From contig NW_006921535.1 of assembly GCF_000340215.1 (NCBI RefSeq), forward strand, positions 4,891,528 through 4,955,527: DNA of 64,000 nt, given 5' to 3'. Within the stretch, counting starts at the first letter, position 1, and each line of letters begins with the position of its first letter. Below the pieces are notes generated by a model, which did no database searches, was not told the origin of the DNA, and was given only the letters and a program-made list of their open reading frames with translations. A program made the translations under genes and the position numbers. This DNA is from Pseudocercospora fijiensis CIRAD86. Taxonomy: Eukaryota; Ascomycota; Dothideomycetes; Mycosphaerellales; Mycosphaerellaceae. Shown piece after piece: positions 37,037 to 48,095 of the stretch.

Positions 37037-38244
37037 CACGCTTCCCTTCTAAAGGCCGCGCCCTCGTGGCTAGTCTATATCTAATCCCAACCTCTATTGC
37101 TACTAACTTAGTAGGTTCGACAAGCCGCTTAGTCCGCGCTAAATTAAATACGCAACTACCTAATCACATAACTATACTAAACCTCACCTTCTAATACTAT
37201 ATCCAACTCTAACTACGCTATCCTTATATATAATAAAGTAATACACAACTAACAGAATTAAGGACTATCGACTAATTATAATACGAGCGCGCCTTCCCTG
37301 CTATAATAGGTAGGCGTACGAGGTATTGTAGTACTGCCTCCGTTCTAAGTAATATCGTACGAGTTCTTTGCGTCTACTCTATAAGACCTAGAAATGTCCG
37401 CTTCCGAGGGTTGTTCTTATTGTTACGAGGGCTATTATTTACTATCGTAGTTTTACTAGCCCTAATTAGTTAGGTTTAGTAGCCTTCAATTGTTAATCTT
37501 ATTTTATCTTTTTAAAAAAATACAGTTCGTCTAGTTTCTATAGGTAAAGGCTATTATAAGTGCAATAGTTAAGGTTCGCCTCGCTTAAAGGGTTAGAAAG
37601 ATCGAGGAGTAACCTATTATCCGCAAGATCGACCCCGGCTAGCTTAGCTCTATAGTTTTTGCCCTTAGTTAGTCTATTAGTCGCTTAATCTTTTAGGCGG
37701 CTTAAAGTTTTAATTAAACCCTTAGTAGGTTCAATCTTTTAACTTAGTTAGTATAGTACTTTAGGCTCGTAGTATAGGTAAGGTTATGCCTATAGGCGTA
37801 GTAATAATAACAAGTAAGGTTAGCAATAGTAGCGAGCAAGTAATGTCGACAATAGCGGCGCTAGCCGTCTTAGCGCTAACTTTACCTTGTTCCTCGTTTT
37901 CCTTTTTTTAACTAGTAATACACTCCGCAATACTGTTACTAATATAGCCGCGCCGGCCGCCGGCATACTACTAGCTCGTAGCGCGACACTATTATCTTTA
38001 TTACCGTTATTCGTACGCGCGCGCGTATCGCTAATTGCCTAGGCTTCGAGGCTCTATAGGATAAATAGACAAGAGGGGGACCTATAGGGCTCGGTAGTAG
38101 AGAGGTAGATATCTTTTAGAAGAGCAGGGGATTAGTTAACGCGTTATAGCACGCTAGTGTAGTCTTATTGTCCTAGTTTGCCGGCCTCTAATTAGTTAGC
38201 TAATAGTACCCCGGGGGTGCTATTAATTCTAAGCCTTAGTAATA

Positions 38245-41200
38245 TTACGAGCTTTTAGCCTTCTTCTTGTTCTTTACGCTAGTCTAATACTTATCTAATA
38301 ACTCGGCTATATCCTCGAAGGAGTCTTTAGCCTCCTACGAGTCCTATTTAGGTAAATAGCCTTACCATCTTAAGAGGTATTCCTTCTTGCCTTGTCTAGT
38401 CCGATGCTTTAGAATACGTTCTATAGACTATAGCTCTTTACTATTAGCTAAGACTTCTTCTAACTTAGTAGGCGCTTTATCGCCTTTACGCTAGTAGTAT
38501 AGTTTAAGAAGGGAGATATAGAAGGTGTTATAGATAGTGTAATAAGGTAGAAGCTATAACTAGTAGGCCTAGCTATTGCCCTTCGGTTCTCGGATGCGGA
38601 ATAGGCTAATAAATCGTAGTACTAGTTTAGGGCGTGTTTTGCTATTAGGTAATAGGTGTTTGCGGATACGGAGGTTCTTTGTATTAAGTGTAACTATATC
38701 GCCTTGTTTAAATATTATTAGTATATAACGCTTATCGTAGTAGGCCTTTTAGTATTCTTAAGCCTTTATTAACTTCTCGGCTATCTTAGTATAGATTTCT
38801 CGCATCTTCTAGACACGTTCTATTGCCGCTAGTGTCTCTAGTACTTAACGCGCCTCCCTTTCCTTACGCTCGGCCTCGAGCGATAGGGGGTCCTACGGTA
38901 GTAAAGGGTTGCTTCCTATTATTACGAAATAAGGCGATACCTTAGTAGATAAGTAGACACTATTGTTATATACGAATTCGGCTAGTTATAGAAGGTTAAC
39001 CTATCTATTAGGGTCCTCCTTATTAACGTAGCTTCGTAAGTACTGCTATAGGGTAGCATTCTGTCTCTCGGTCTAGCTATCGGTTTATAGATAGAATGCT
39101 ATAGTCTATAGATAGGCGATACTCAAGTCTTAGCTATAGGCATATCTTACTCTAATAATATAACACAAATATCGAGCCTCGATCGGAGACTATCCCCTTA
39201 CGGGTTCCCTAATAGCCACAGAAGATGTTATTCTATAGCGACTTAGCTAGGTTAATAGCCGTCTAATCCTTCCGAGCGGGGATATAGCGAGCGCCCTTAG
39301 TAAACCGGTCTACGACGACTAGGGTAGCATTAAAGATGTCTTTGCTTCCTCTTCGTTTAGTAGGAGGAAGACCTATAATAAAGCCCATTATAAGTTCTAT
39401 AAACAGCTTCTCTAGAACAGGGAGTAAAGACAACTCGCCAAATAGTAAGTGCTTTAGTGCTTTAACTCGCTAGTATACTATACAGGTCTGCATATACTCC
39501 TTTATATACCGCTTACTATTTAGCTAGTAGTATATACGCGATAGTAACTCGTACGACCTCTCTATACTAAAGTAACTAGCGAGCTTACTATTATAGTGCC
39601 TCTTTAAAAGCTCTTATCTAATCGATTGTTTAGCGGGGATATAGTATCTGCCCTTAAACTTTAAGTAACCTTTGTCGTCGATCGACTAATTATTATTACT
39701 CTTACTAGATCGAGTCGCCCGTCCACTTACAAGCCTATTAATACGCTCGATAGCAAAGGCGTCCCTCTGCTAAGCACGTAACAGCTTATCTATAAACGAT
39801 TAACTATCCCTATTTGTAAGGTTATTTAATAGCACCCGTACTATCGAACGAGGTACGTATTATATATATCTAATAGTACTAGTAGCCGGATTAACTACAA
39901 CCTCTTCTATAGTACTATCGCGATAGATAGCAATATCTTTAATCGAGTCGTTATAGCTCGAGCGATCTACGTCCTTTTTAACGTATACTAGAAGAACGAC
40001 AACTCCGCTATAGTATTTGTTGCTGCCGCGGGGTCCGGAAGTCCGCTTATCCTACGCTTGCTTTATAGCAAGGTCTATAGCAATCTTATACTATAGGGTT
40101 AGAAACAAAGAATTAATATATTAGGTCTCGCTATCGTAATTAGGTCGCCTCGATAGGCTATTAGCAGGGTTACTTACGCCTAGCCGATATAATATATTAA
40201 AATCGAATCCGGCGAGGTAGACGGCCTATCTAGCCTATCGACCTATAACCCGTATAACCTTAGTAATCCTACGTAGGTTGTTATAGTCTATATAGACCTA
40301 AATAGGGTACTAAGCACTATCGAGATAATAGCGCTAGTGCTTAAAGGCCTCTATAATAGCTAAGAGTTCTTGCTCGTAGGTCTCGTAGCGGCGGTTAGTA
40401 TTAATTATCTTCCTTAAGAAGAAGGCAATCGGGTACTAATAATAGTCCTTGTCCGACTGCTAAGATATAATAGCCGAGATAGCAAACTGTAAAGCGTTAG
40501 TCTTAATGCGAATCTGTTTGCTTAGTATAAAATAGTATAATAAGGGGACTTTAGTAAAGGGCTTCTTTAAACCGTTAAAAGCGGCTTATGCTTTATTAGT
40601 CTATTTAAACTCTCTAGATAGATTAGCCTTAGTTTTAGTAAGCTTAGTTAATAGCATTACATGCCTCGAATAGCCCTTAATAAAGCGGCGGTAGAAGTTA
40701 GTAAAACCGAGGAACGACTACAGCTCCTTAATTAACGTAGGAACAGGCTGTTTAGTAATAGTTTTAACCCGATTAGGATTAGCCTTAATACTATTAGTTA
40801 ATACGATAAAGCCGAGGAACGCTACCTCCTTAGTAGCGAAGGTGCATTTAGAAGGCTTGTAATATAGTCTATAGGCCCTTAGGCGATCGAGTACCTTGCG
40901 TACTATAGCCTAGTATTCTATAATATTAGGCGAATAGGTGTAAACTAGGATATTATCTAGGTAAACTATATAGAGATAGTCTACTAGGCCCGAAAGGGCC
41001 CGATTGATATAGGACTAGAAGGTTATAGGGGCATTAGCTAGCCTAAATAGTATAACTAAGTACTCGAAATAGCTATAACGAGTGCGGAAGGCCGTCTTCT
41101 ATTCGTCGCCCTTGCGAATACAGATACGGTAATAGGCGTCCTTAATATCTAATATAGTATAGTAGTAAGTACTAGAAAGGCGATCGAGGGTCTTATTAAT

Positions 41201-43490
41201 AAGCGGAAGTAGGCAGCGGTCTTTAATAGTAACAGCATTAAGTCTACGGTAATTAATATATAGGCGTAGGCTACTATCCTTCTTTAGTATAAATAGGATA
41301 GGGGCGCTAGCAGGGCTATTACTATACCGTATCCGGCTATTAGCTAGGTTTTCCTCTAGATACTTACGTAATATAGCAAGCTCTCGTTTACTAAGGTTGT
41401 AGAGGGGACTAAAAGGAACCTCCTTACCCTCTATAATATTAATCTTATAATCCGTCTCTTTAAATATAGGCAATGTCGATACTAGGTAGTATTTAAACAT
41501 ATTAATATAGGTTTCTCGAATAGGCTCTAGTATACGAGCAAGCTAATTAGGGTCTATACTATTAGGGGGCACAGGTTTATCGTTATTACTACCGAGCAGG
41601 TCGGTAGTCGGGTCCGCTAAGGCAGGTATTAGGTTGCCGATAAATAGGACCCTAATATCGTTAGGGCACTCGCTAATATTAATGTATTTAATATCCTCTT
41701 TCCTAGCGATTCTAAATCGCTACTATTAAAGGCCTAAGTCTATAACTATAGCGTAGTGCTTAAGAACAGGGTTGCTAATAATAATATCGGATAGGAGGCT
41801 GTCTATATCTACTGCGTAGGTAGTAAAGTCTAGTAGGCGCTTATTGCCGAGGTCGTCCCTTAGAACTATAGGAATATAGTAGGCTCTATAGGTTAAGTGC
41901 CGAGCGTTATTAAACTAAGCAAGGGTTAGTAGGTTAGTTATAGGCAATTGTCGGAGGTCTAATTGCTTAGCTAGGCGATAGTTAATAAGAGCGCTAACTG
42001 AATTTCCTAGGTCTAGCGTAACCTTAGTCTTATAATTAGTACTATATAAGTCTTGTATAAGACAGGTACGTATAATAGCTAGCACAATGTCGATAGTCTT
42101 ACGCCGTACGAGGCTAATAGTTAGTACGGCGCTTATTCTTTATTCGAAGGTTAGCCTATAGGGGTAGCGTTAGGTACTAAAAGGTGTTTCTTATTTTCGG
42201 CGGAAGTACGGTTAATCCGTGCCTAGTCCCTAGGTTTGTCGCATTGGCCTAGTAGATAGCTAGTGCTATTACAGTTAAAGCACTTCAATCCGGTTAGTAG
42301 ATTGCTATAGCTATTATTGTTAGTAGAGCGGTTAGCACTATAGGGATACGAGCCTCTTCCTCGGCCCCTATTACGGCCTCCTCTATATAGCCGTCGGCTA
42401 CGGCCTCTTCTACGGTCGTTGTTACTGTTCCTATTATTAGCGTTGTTGTCTTAGTAGGAACCTTGATTTCCTCCGCGGGCACTACGGTTGCTACGGTTAG
42501 TACTAGTTAGTCGGATCCTCGACTCTAGCCGTTACTAAAGCTAAACAGCTCGTTTAGCTGTTTCTACTTCGACTATAAATTAAATGCGTGTTAGATTAGC
42601 CTGTTCGAATATACGGCGGCGGTCTAATTTAAGGACTAATTCCTATCTCAATTTAGGGCGTATTTCGGAGATCTATATAGAATTAGTTTTAGCCGGAAGG
42701 CTATCCTCGAGGGTCTTTAAATAGGCTTTAAATAAGCGAGCCGATTAATTAGTCTTTTGTTTAGCTCGAAGGTACTAGTCCTAAGCGTATTGTTGCCTTA
42801 GTATAGGGTTTCTAAGAGTGTCTAGTATAATAGTCTTATAGGTTTTCTACTAAACAGTAGCCTAGTCGCTAAGGGAATCGAAATAATTATCCTAAGTGCG
42901 TTTTAGGTCGCTATTAATGTACTATATAGCCTATACGACTAAGGAATAGTCGTCTAGTAGCGCTCTTAGTACGTTACGCTAGTTAAGTTTATAGTTACGA
43001 ATATAGTCGTTATACTGCTTTCGACTAGAGCTATTAAATACAGTACAGTCCTTAAGCTTAGTATCTTTCTTTTAAACGGGTAGTAAGGAAGGTCCTGCTA
43101 TCGGCTTAGTATTAGTTGTTAGGGCTTCCTATAGGCGGCGAATTTCGAGGAGATTATCCTTTAGCTATTATTCTTAACGCAAGGCAGTAAGCCTATTCTA
43201 AGTAGCTTCTTAAAGTCTCGCTACTAGCTAGGGGCCGAAGGCTAGTTAGTTATATCGACGGTTAACAATATTATTAAGAATGTCGTTAACGGGCAACGAT
43301 AGGTTATCCCCTTCGACTATAGGTTCTTTAGTAGGCCCTATAGTAGGCTCTTTAGTAGGAGGCACTTTAGCAGGCCCCGTACTACTAGTATTGTTATTGC
43401 TAGCGCTACTAGCGGCGCCGCGGTTGTTATTGCTTCGTAATAAGCCGGCTATTGCAATAAGGGGTAACACTAATAATATATTATAGGCCC
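38245..43490 (-). pseudogene. Gyp2-c gag and pol, degenerate
   Basis: Gag begins near 43490; the first 74 codons (43246-43470) are open and show the Thr/Pro/Lys repeat and the conserved LPVNDILNNIVNRRYN. A basic Gly/Arg region lies at 42294-42482. The pol RT N-terminus is the longest open stretch of the family on this strand (41099-41500), reading [32 protein letters not shown] and LDIKDAYYRICI, stopped by TAG where Trp is expected. The catalytic box, integrase and chromodomain follow as in Gyp2-a, ending with TAA at 38245-38247. Confidence 0.85.
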
Positions 43491-43727
43491 CTATAGTACG
43501 GATATAGCGGAATTAGTAGGTATCGGCTTAGTGCGATTAATTTAGTATAATAGGCCGTATAGAAGGCCTTGCTTAATAATTAGTACGGTTGTTTCGATAG
43601 AATAGTACGTATAGGTCCCGTTCTTCGGGCGTAATATAGTTAGATTAACGGTCTTCGTAGCTATACCGCTAAAAGCTTAAAATAAGGACTATCTAGCTAC
43701 TACTCTTAAAGGGTAGATCGAATACTA

Positions 43728-43924
43728 TATAAGAAGGGTATGTTAGTAGGTAGATAGGGTAGTAGTAGGTACGAGTAGTATTCGATAAGGAGCTAGAAGG
43801 AGAGGGAGGAAGGTAGACAAGTTAGCCTATTACTAAGCGCTAAGCCCTACCTGAGGCATCAAGGCCCTAGCTTCACTCGAGCCTAGTTATATACTAATTA
43901 CGTATAACCTCTTTAGCCCTAACA
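43728..43924 (-). repeat. Gyp2-c 5' LTR
   Basis: 197 bp from TATAAGAAGGG to TTTAGCCCTAACA. Confidence 0.9.
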
Positions 43925-43991
43925 CTATACCGCTAAAAGCTTGAAATAAGGGCTATCTAGCTACTACCCTTAAAGGGTAGATCGAATACTA

Positions 43992-44188
43992 TATAAGAAG
44001 GTTATATTAGTAGGTAGATAGGGTAGTAGTAGGTATAAGTAGTATTCGATAAGGAGCTAGGAGGAGAGGGAGGAAGGCGGGCAAGTTAGCCTATTACTAA
44101 GCGCTAAGCCCTGCCTAAGGCATTAAGACTATAGCTTTACTCGAGCCTAGTTATATACTAATTATATGTAACCTCTTTAGTCCTAATA
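43992..44188 (-). repeat. Gyp2-b 5' LTR
   Basis: 197 bp, ends AGTCCTAATA at 44188, followed by the target duplication CTATA (44189-44193). Confidence 0.88.
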
Positions 44189-44193
44189 CTATA

Positions 44194-45500
44194 GGATACT
44201 ATAGAAAGCTTGTACTAGTATTCTGCTTTTACTATATTTAGCGCCTTATATAGCGGCTAGTACGTCGCCTTATAGCGGTATTAGATAGGCGTCCGTTATC
44301 GTAATACTACTAATATAGTTTAGGCCGCAGATATCGATAACTACCCTACTTTTATAGCTATTCTCTAATTCCTTCTAGACTACGAATATTAGGAACCTAA
44401 AAGGCGTTAGTTCCTTTGTTTATAATATTCGTCCTTACTTATATAGCTTATTATAAATATCGTTAATAATCTCTCGTTCCTTCTAGCCTATAGAATATAC
44501 CTTATATACTAATTTAGCGCTAGTAGCCTTCTAGTCGCTAACTAAAGGAATCGTTATTTAGTCCTCTTCTAGAACCTTAGCAAACCGGCCGTTATTTATA
44601 AATAGTTGCTTATGCTTTTCTAGTAAGGCGTTATACTTAGCTCTTATTTCGTCGTCGCTATATAGTATAGCGCATATTAGGCCTAGCTTCTCCTTTGTCC
44701 CTAGTTACGCTAGCGGTAGCGACTCGTCGTCTTCGTCTCGCTCTATAGTTACTATAAAGTATAGTAATACTCGAGCTCGTCCTTTCTAAGCGATATTTAT
44801 CCGATATCGTTACTATAGTACTATTTAGGAAATATATTTATCTATTACTAAAAGATAGGATTAATTTCTCCTTCTCTATTAGACGCGCTCCTAATAGTAC
44901 CCTAGCTAGTAGGCTATTAATTAAATATACCTTTCTTAATATCGTAACTCTATTATTAAAAACTATATTAATAGGCATCTTATTAGATAGGCATCTTATT
45001 AGATAGGCATCTTATTAGATAGGCATCTTATTAGATAGGCATCTTATTAGATAGGCATCTTATTAGATAGGCTCGTAATCTTATTACCTACTCCTCGGAT
45101 CCGCTAAGGACGCGTTACCTTTAATAGAACTCTATTAGGGTATCGCTACTAGGCTAGTATTCGGTCTATAAGAGTAATTAGGTTACCGCTATCTAGATAT
45201 ATTTCTGTTTCTACGTTATTTATCTAAGCTAAGACTATAGTATATCTAGTAATTATATCTATTAGCTTATCGGATCTAGTAGCTGCTAGAATTTTTATCG
45301 TCGTCTCTTATAGTATTCTGTTTACAGATACGAATATACCCTATTTAACGTATTAAACTCCTAGCGGCATACTATATAGGTATGCTTATATTCTAGGCTT
45401 AGGTATCCTATATTAAATACGTCTACCGCGTTAGCGTCTACGTTAGTATCGTTATCGCCTTATTCCTTATTAGATAAATACTCGTTAGAGTTAACGTGGA
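44194..45500 (-). pseudogene. Gyp1 pol, part 1: protease region and RT N-terminus
   Basis: Right of Gyp2-b, the minus strand reads YKVYSIG...EREIINDIYNKLYK at about 44440-44490, LTPFRFLIFVV and KSRVVIDICGLNYISSITITDAYLIPL at about 44270-44400, the fingers and palm start of RT. The last ~30 codons before the Gyp2-b junction read SIVSYR-like sequence that joins the part at 29970. The upstream limit and the protease are not resolved. A 16-bp tandem repeat at 44973-45068 disrupts the frame. Confidence 0.75.
44973..45068. repeat. Six copies of a 16-bp tandem repeat in Gyp1 pol
   Basis: Unit AGGCATCTTATTAGAT, six near-identical copies. A 16-bp period is not a multiple of three, so each added unit shifts the pol frame. 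The unit retains its CA dinucleotide in all copies although neighbours are RIP-mutated, which suggests expansion late or escape from mutation. Confidence 0.92.
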
Positions 45501-46411
45501 TAGCGTCCTATTCCTCGCCCTCTAATTATATCTCTAGCTTGTCTATCTAGTGAGAGTCCTACTTCTTATATTAAGCTAATAGCTTTATAGGCTAAGGCTT
45601 AGCCTTATTAAAGGCCTTATTAGCGCCCTTTAACTACGACTTATCGCTTATCGACTCGTAATAGTCTTAAGGCTTTCGATAGACTTATCGTTAGTCGCTT
45701 TAGCCTTAGTCGCGTCGAGGCGGTAGCTATAAGAAGCGAATAGTATTAGTCTAAGGCTTCCTAGAGCCCTCCTTTCGATCTGTCTATTAACGGCTCGATC
45801 GGAAGTCTCGATTACGCTATAGTTACTTATCCGCTAAGCGGGTAGGGAAAGGTCTCGATAAATAACTAGTAATAGTAGTAGTAGTAGTATTACGTCGGTT
45901 TAGTCGTCGTACTAGGTTAACCTACGCTAGTTACTCTTTCTTAAGCCTCTATCTAAATAATATAATAGTATCCTCTTCTCTTAGTAGCCGAATACTACGT
46001 TATAGTACTATATCGATACTATTCTATATTTACGTTAGTTACTAGCTTTTATTAACTAGGCTAGCGTTACGTATATAGCGTATTACCTCGCTAAGGTAGG
46101 TATTAGTACTACGTCGGTTGCCTACGTTAGATAGCGTATATTTAAGCCGCGTTAGCTCGCTTAGCGACTTAGATAGTAGTATCTAAAAGTTCTCTCGTAG
46201 CGTTAAGAATTAATAGTCTAGGTACGTAGCGAAGGCCTTACTTTGCTAGGTTATCGAGTATATTAGTATACTAGGTTAAGGCCGTCCCTTATAGTAGAGC
46301 GGGGATTCTAGACTTAACTCGCTCGTTACTATAATACGCTACTATATCCTTAAGTCGCTCGATAAAGATATTAATATCTCGGAAAAAGGTATTAGATTCT
46401 ATAATAGTTAG
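45500..46411 (-). pseudogene. Gyp1 gag, part 2
   Basis: Minus-strand reading that joins, after removal of Gyp3, to the part beginning at 60963. Just inside the junction it reads NLIPFSEILISL and then KSRIPALLQGTALTW-like sequence with TAG and Tyr replacements (about 46260-46400), a capsid-type pattern of fungal Ty3 gag. An Arg/Tyr-rich basic region follows toward pol. Boundaries are approximate and this is the weakest part of the Gyp1 reconstruction. Confidence 0.55.
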
Positions 46412-46416
46412 GTTAT
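46412..46416. other. Target duplication of Gyp3, left copy
   Basis: GTTAT, matching 60958-60962. Confidence 0.9.
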
Positions 46417-46725
46417 TATAAGAAAATAGATATATAGCAACGTATAGAACACCCTCTACTAATCGCAGTAGTAGATAGTAGAACTAAACCGTGCCTTTCT
46501 AAGAATAGGGCAGAGCGTTTACTATTAACTAGGCTACGTACGGATAGTATATCTACCGAGCTAGCTACCGAGTATATCCGTATAAGCGACCGAGCTTCCC
46601 CGCGTATACGCTAAGTAGGCTTTGCGCTAGCGGGGTAGTACCGCAGTATATGTAATAATATTACATAATTGTTATATAGGCTTACTAAGGCAGGATAGGA
46701 GACTTTACTTACTTAGGTTCTTATA
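46417..46725 (-). repeat. Gyp3 3' LTR
   Basis: 309 bp, near-identical to 60649-60957; differences visible to me are mostly CA/TA or TG/TA. Confidence 0.92.
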
Positions 46726-47145
46726 ATTATCTCCTTCCCCCGGTATAGCTATCCTAGCTATAGGGCAATATAGTAAATTATACTATCTCTTATACTCTAC
46801 GCTTTGTATACATATCTTATCCGTACCTATCGCTAGGCTATAGTTGCTAGGCACGTTATAATTTGCCTCGTAGTTGCTTATTTATTTCTAGATTTAAAGC
46901 GTAGCTACTTCTAGTACTAGCTAGAGGTTGCCTAAATTTCTAAGAACGCGGTAGCTACGCGAGAAAGCAAGCTATCCGAAAGCGAGGCGAGTATTTAAAG
47001 CATTCGAAGCCCGCTTAATAACTTCTTCTTTTTTTAAGCGCTCCGAATACTACCTACCCGCGCCTCGCCTACTCCCCCCTCGCGTCCCCCTAGTATTACT
47101 TAAAGATTTTTCTTTTTTAAATATCTATTAAAAAACATTACTAGT
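46726..47145. other. Gyp3 region between 3' LTR and antisense ORF
   Basis: 420 bp holding the polypurine tract and, presumably, the promoter of the antisense ORF. The 100 bp before the start (47030-47145) are pyrimidine-rich with CCTCGCGTCCCCC and T runs, as in many fungal core promoters. Interpretation as promoter is inference. Confidence 0.4.
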
Positions 47146-48070
47146 ATATCTACCCCTACGCGTGCTATAGGTAAGCGTGCCGTAGGCGCTAGCCCTACGA
47201 CCCCTACTACGCCTACCTAGCGCCTACTAAAAGTCCTAGAGGGCTATACTCGTTGCTTTAAGTATATAATAGCTAATAGTACGTTTTCTCGCTACTTGCT
47301 ATACGTATACGCTTCGTAACTAACTTGCTTTAGTAGATCTAGCTAAGCTTTATATAAGCGGCAATATAGACCCTACTACTAAGCGCAACTATAATCGCTA
47401 CTATAGTAGCTATTATATCTATACGCCTATTACGGCCCGCGCTCTCGTATCGCTACTAATACGTATCCGTACCGTACGCGCTATACGCGACCTATACGAC
47501 CTAGATAGCTACGACTCTATCGAGGAGTCTAACGAGGCCTTAGAGGCACTCTAGGCCGAGCTAGACGCCGTAATCGTATATATGTTTCTTATATGCTTCG
47601 CTTACGCTTCGTATACTAACCTCGATATTAGTTATCCTATCTACGCTTAATGTCTTCTATACTAATAAGAATAAGGTAACCCTAGGTAGTAAAGCCCTAG
47701 CCCGTAAGGGGGCCGCTAGCGGGTCCCTTACGGATATTAACCTCCTTAGTACCTTCGAGTATATCGGTACTAACTTAGCCGGCTTAGTAGAGATCGGTCG
47801 TTAGGTATAGTTTTTTCTATAGCCTCGTTTTACTTACGCTTCGTATACTAACCGTACTAGAACCTCGCTTAGCGCGTCGGCGCTAACGCTATCGCTACTA
47901 TCGATACCGCTATAGGCATCGAAAAGGAGGACGAGGCTAAGGATTCTAAGAATAAGTAGGGTAGGCGGCCCGCCGTCGCCGCGCCTACGCGGGGCTACCT
48001 TTATATATACTAGGCCGATAGGCCCTTTTTTTAGTAGCGAAACGAGCACGTATCTACTATTTTTTCTTAA
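47146..48070 (+). pseudogene. Gyp3 antisense ORF with three introns, Cys-rich protein
   Basis: On the strand opposite to pol, four exons (47146-47278, 47334-47579, 47632-47804, 47861-48070) join into one frame of 253 codons ending TAA at 48068. Introns are 55, 52 and 56 bp: intron 1 GTACGT...CTAAC...TTTAG; introns 2 and 3 share TACTAAC before the TAG acceptor. The donor of intron 2 now reads ATATGT, as expected from GTATGT after RIP. The start is ATA (former ATG). All inner stops are TAG. Exon 1 has a Pro/Thr-rich start and RCFKY (former CxxC); exon 2 starts with KRNYNRYYSSYYIY, probably former Cys/His ligands now Tyr; the tail is Lys/Glu-rich then basic. It resembles, from memory only, Cys-rich hypothetical proteins common in fungal genomes. 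Its stop lies 25 bp from the pol stop, convergent. Confidence 0.75.
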
Positions 48071-48095
48071 GTTTTATTTTCTTTTATTTTAATTA

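Larger units (their letters stand above)
36840..43924 (-). mobile_element. Gyp2-c: chromovirus copy inside Gyp2-b
   Basis: 7085 bp between LTRs 36840-37036 and 43728-43924, each 197 bp. The flanks 36835-36839 and 43925-43929 are both CTATA, so this is an insertion into the leader of Gyp2-b (after ...GCGG) and not a tandem product of LTR recombination. Joining Gyp2-b across it restores the leader order seen in Gyp2-a (GCGG-TATAG-CTACGAAAAC). The right-most LTR end keeps unmutated TAACA (43920-43924). Confidence 0.88.
29976..44188 (-). mobile_element. Gyp2-b: chromovirus copy, interrupted by Gyp2-c
   Basis: 3' LTR at 29976-30172, 5' LTR at 43992-44188, leader at 43925-43991, internal region at 30173-36839. 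Without Gyp2-c and one target copy it is 7123 bp, matching the other copies. The piece LTR plus leader at 43925-44188 first looks like an extra LTR, but it is the severed 5' end of this copy. The insertion splits the RT of Gyp1 just before the NAPPYV block. Confidence 0.88.

Noticed and set aside
29976..44188. Tandem Gyp2 dimer or extra solo LTR formed by LTR-LTR recombination
   Set aside because: Matching CTATA flanks around the inner copy and the displaced leader show a nested insertion instead.
47305..47333. A 29-bp intron starting GTATAC in the Gyp3 antisense ORF
   Set aside because: Too short for a fungal intron and leaves the next exon out of frame; the donor GTACGT at 47279 gives 55 bp and the right phase.
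47834..48049. Minus-strand frame of 71 codons
   Set aside because: It is the antisense of exon 4 of the Gyp3 plus-strand ORF; its reading has no continuity with pol.
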